A stretch of DNA of 64,000 nucleotides, taken from positions 1 through 64,000 of the forward strand of contig WHSZ01000005.1 of NCBI GenBank assembly GCA_009379845.1, in the 5' to 3' direction. The position numbers were made by a program, and so were the translations under genes. The notes under the pieces were generated by a model. It made no database searches and had not been told where the DNA came from. It saw nothing but the letters and a program-made list of their open reading frames with translations. Source of the DNA: Pseudonocardiaceae bacterium (GTDB lineage: Bacteria > Actinomycetota > Actinomycetes > Mycobacteriales > Pseudonocardiaceae). Positions 61,589 to 64,000 of this stretch are shown piece by piece (position 1 is the stretch's first letter; each line of letters opens with the position of its first letter).

Positions 61589-62259
61589 CCGGTCGGGTGC
61601 TGTTCGTACAGCACCAGGATGATTGCCCTCCCGGCTACGTCGGCGAGCGCCTCGAGCAACGCGGGGCGCGCGTCGAGGTAGTGCGGGCGCAGGACGCGCG
61701 ACTACCCGATCCGAGGGAGTTCGAGCTGATCGTGCCGCTCGGTTCGGACGACTCCGCGTACGACGAGTCGGTGCCCTACCTGCGGCGGGAGTGGGAGTTG
61801 CTGGACGGCGCGGTGACGGCCGGTGTGCCGGTGTTCGGCATCTGTTTCGGCGCGCAGTTGCTGTCCAGGGTGCTCGGTGGGCAGGTCTACCGCGCGCCGG
61901 ACGGACCGGAGATCGGCTGGCTCACCGTGCACACCACCGATCCCGAGTTTGTCGAACCCGGCCCGTGGTTGGTGTGGCATCTGGACGTGATGGGCACACC
62001 GCCGGGCGGCGTGGAGATCGCCAGCACCGCGGTCGGCACCCAGGCGTTCGTGCACGGGCAGCATGTCGGCACCCAGTTCCACCCCGAGGCGACGCCGGCC
62101 AGCGCGGAAGTCTGGGCGCGGCACTACCACGACGCGCTCGGTGAGGTCGGCGTCGACCACGACGGGCTGCTAGCGGAAACCCGCGCGTTGCGCGACGACG
62201 CGCGCCGGCGGGCGCACACCCTCACCGACCGCGTGCTCGCGCGACGCGCCGGCCGGTGA
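61579..62259 (+). CDS. Class I glutamine amidotransferase-like protein
   Basis: A 226-residue GATase1 protein with an intact triad: Cys in 'PVFGICFGAQLL', His and Glu in 'TQFHPEAT'. There is no synthetase domain, so it acts alone or with a partner. PuuD-type members hydrolyse gamma-glutamyl amides, which would fit a pathway built on gamma-glutamyl intermediates. GTG 61579 overlaps the FAD oxidoreductase end. It converges with tmm 6 bp away. Confidence 0.8.
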   Translation: MELTGRVLFVQHQDDCPPGYVGERLEQRGARVEVVRAQDARLPDPREFELIVPLGSDDSAYDESVPYLRREWELLDGAVTAGVPVFGICFGAQLLSRVLGGQVYRAPDGPEIGWLTVHTTDPEFVEPGPWLVWHLDVMGTPPGGVEIASTAVGTQAFVHGQHVGTQFHPEATPASAEVWARHYHDALGEVGVDHDGLLAETRALRDDARRRAHTLTDRVLARRAGR

Positions 62260-62265
62260 GGACCG

Positions 62266-63606
62266 CTACTCGCCGAGGAAGGTGGCCATCGAGTCGTCCA
62301 GCTCCTGCCACCACGGCGTGTGGTGGTTCGGCGCGCCGGTTCCGGTGCACGGCGAGGAGAACCCGCGATCCCGGTACCCGATGATGCTTTCTTCCTTGTC
62401 GTGCTCCCACTTCTTGAAGTGCTCGCGGGTGAGGTCGAGGTCGAACACCGGGTAGTCCACGTCCTTGGCGAGGTCGGCTATGTGGTCAGCCTGAAAGTCG
62501 ATCTGCTCGAACGCATCGGCGAGGGTGTCCAGCCTGGCACGCCACGCGTCGACGTCCTTGGCCATCTCGTCGCGCGAGGGCAACGACAGCCGCCCGAGCA
62601 CGTAGTCGCGCGCGTACCACGCCTGCGCGTCGAACAGGGTGAACGTGTAGAACTGATCCTGCATCCCGAGGTACATCATCTTCGGGTTGTCCAGCCAGAA
62701 CACGCCCTTGTAGAGGCTCGGGGTATACAGCACGTTCGCGGTACGCAGCCGCAGGCTGTCCTCGATGAAGCCGAACGAGTGCTGGTACCCGGTGCACAGC
62801 ACGATCGCGTCCACCTGCCGCACCGTTCCGTCCGCGAAATGCGCCGTCTTGCCGTCCAGCTTCCGAAGCAGCGGCACCTCGTCGATGCCCTCCGGCCACG
62901 GGAAGCCCATTGGCGCGGTGCGGTAGGACACCGTCACGGATTTCGCGCCGTACTTCTTCGACTGCAGCGCGATGTCTTCCGCCGAATAGCTGCTCCCGAT
63001 CACCAGCAGGTCCTTGCCGGTGAATTCCCGTGCGTCCCGGAAGTCGTGCGAATGCAGTATCCGACCAGGGAACTGGGTGAAGCCCTCGAACGTCGGCACA
63101 TTCGGCACGGAGAAATGCCCGGTCCCGACAATGACGTAGTCGAATTCCTCGGTGCGGGTGGCGCCACTCTCGAGTTCCTCGACGATCAGGGCGAACTTGG
63201 CTTCACTGTCGTCGTAAGAAATCCAGCGCACCGCGGTGTTGAACTGAATGAACTGCCGGACGTTGTTCTTCTTCGCCCGGCCGGTGACATAATCGAACAG
63301 CACTTCCCGCGGCGGAAAGGACGGGATCGGTTTCCCGAAGTGCTCGTCGAATGTGTAGTCGGCGAACTCGAGGCATTCCTTCGGCCCGTTCGACCACAGG
63401 TAGCGATACATACTGCCGTGTACCGCATCGCCGTACTCGTCGAGGCCGGTACGCCAGGTGTAATTCCACAGACCCGCCCAGTCGCCCTGCTTTTCGAAGC
63501 ACACCAACTCCGGCACATCCGCGCCTTGCTTACGGGCCTCCTCGAACGCGTGCAGCTGCGCGAGGCCGCTAGGGCCGGCGCCGACCACAGCAACCCGTGA
63601 TGCCAT
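62266..63606 (-). CDS. tmm: Trimethylamine monooxygenase (flavin-containing monooxygenase family)
   Basis: A 446-residue bacterial FMO. The FAD motif 'VAVVGAGPSGL' is at the N-terminus, the FMO fingerprint in 'FPGRILHSHDF', and the NADPH motif 'LLVIGSSYSAEDI' in the middle. Long stretches such as 'WNYTWRTGLDEYG', 'MYRYLWSNGPKECLEFADY' and 'MYLGMQDQFYTF' match those I know from Methylophaga and Roseobacter Tmm. It oxidises trimethylamine to TMAO with NADPH and oxygen. GGAGG precedes ATG 63606. TMAO is the substrate of Tdm encoded 3 kb away. Confidence 0.88.
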   Translation of the reverse strand: MASRVAVVGAGPSGLAQLHAFEEARKQGADVPELVCFEKQGDWAGLWNYTWRTGLDEYGDAVHGSMYRYLWSNGPKECLEFADYTFDEHFGKPIPSFPPREVLFDYVTGRAKKNNVRQFIQFNTAVRWISYDDSEAKFALIVEELESGATRTEEFDYVIVGTGHFSVPNVPTFEGFTQFPGRILHSHDFRDAREFTGKDLLVIGSSYSAEDIALQSKKYGAKSVTVSYRTAPMGFPWPEGIDEVPLLRKLDGKTAHFADGTVRQVDAIVLCTGYQHSFGFIEDSLRLRTANVLYTPSLYKGVFWLDNPKMMYLGMQDQFYTFTLFDAQAWYARDYVLGRLSLPSRDEMAKDVDAWRARLDTLADAFEQIDFQADHIADLAKDVDYPVFDLDLTREHFKKWEHDKEESIIGYRDRGFSSPCTGTGAPNHHTPWWQELDDSMATFLGE

Positions 63607-63847
63607 GTCACCCTCCCGTGGTGGATACCAAATCGTTCGGCGTCGGGGTTCGGTGTCGGGCGCAGGCGATCACATCGAACGCTCCGCCGCCTCGCGGCCA
63701 ACGCCCTGCGCCCGGCCGCATGGAGCCGGGCCGGCTGCTTCCCTACATGAGACGTTGTTTACTGATAGTGGATGCTATCCACGCAGCTAAAGCATGTCCA
63801 GGGTTGACGAGCGGAGCATCCAGGGAATCGGCCGGCGGCTCGACAAG

Positions 63848-64000
63848 CTAGCCGGCCTGCCCCGCGAGGTCGGCCTCCACCGCCGCCACTGCCTGGTCCG
63901 GGTCCGCGTCGGTCGCCAGCACGACCCCGTCGCAGATCAGCGCGCAAGCCGCGGTCGCGGCGTTCATCTGCCGGAGCGCGGCAGGGATTGACAACCCGCG
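63848..64000 (-). CDS. C-terminal end of a gene entering from the right edge
   Basis: On the minus strand an open frame enters at the right edge and ends with TAG at 63848-63850, coding about 50 residues that end '...AVAAVEADLAGQAG'. Composition and codon use look coding ('AACALICDGVVLATDADPDQ'). The family is not recognised from this fragment. The 241 bp between it and tmm hold no other gene. Confidence 0.45.
   Translation of the reverse strand, partial: RGLSIPAALRQMNAATAACALICDGVVLATDADPDQAVAAVEADLAGQAG

Overview
The window is high-GC DNA with many GTG starts and stop/start overlaps. It carries gene families typical of filamentous actinomycetes: DUF574 methyltransferase, XRE/DUF397 pairs, CebR-type sugar regulation, and an actinomycete-type integrative element in a tRNA gene. 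I infer an actinobacterium, probably of the Pseudonocardiaceae; the genus cannot be fixed from the sequence alone.

1-7.3 kb is one end of an integrative and conjugative element inserted at tRNA-Lys(TTT). It holds a GGDEF protein (cut by the window edge), a TraG/VirD4-like coupling ATPase, a small HTH protein, a divergent GntR regulator with a HAD phosphatase, a conserved gene broken by an in-frame TGA, and a tyrosine integrase fused to an aminoglycoside-phosphotransferase-like kinase domain. Outside the element, 7.4-9.3 kb has a sulfotransferase divergent from an APS kinase, which makes its PAPS donor.

9.3-15.1 kb is a cellobiose/cello-oligosaccharide operon (cebEFG-bglC-cebR) behind a perfect CebR operator. 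15.3-24.6 kb is a defence island: an AbiEi/AbiEii toxin-antitoxin pair followed by a Wadjet system (jetABCD) in which jetC has a 1-nt frameshift just before the ABC signature motif. 24.7-31.8 kb holds a DUF574 methyltransferase, an XRE/DUF397 pair, a COG3044 ATPase, a plasmid-stabilisation-like protein, a PASTA protein and a YjiH transporter.

32-64 kb is a methylated-amine catabolism supercluster. It contains a trimethylamine monooxygenase (tmm), a TMAO demethylase (tdm), two separately regulated modules of glutamine-synthetase-like enzyme plus three glutamate-synthase-like subunits (the second fits gmaS-mgsABC), an N-methylglutamate dehydrogenase/sarcosine-oxidase-like complex (mgdA, B and a C-D fusion), the THF one-carbon set folD-fchA-fhs, two Amt-family transporters and dedicated regulators (XRE-cupin, FadR-type GntR, IclR). 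The inferred flow is TMA to TMAO to dimethylamine, then methylamine to gamma-glutamylmethylamide to N-methylglutamate to glutamate, with C1 units leaving as methylene-THF and formate. No recognisable dimethylamine monooxygenase is present, so that step is either elsewhere or done by the FAD oxidoreductase/amidotransferase pair at 60.2-62.3 kb. A leader sequence shared by the tdm operon and an Amt paralogue lacking both channel histidines ties that transporter to this pathway.
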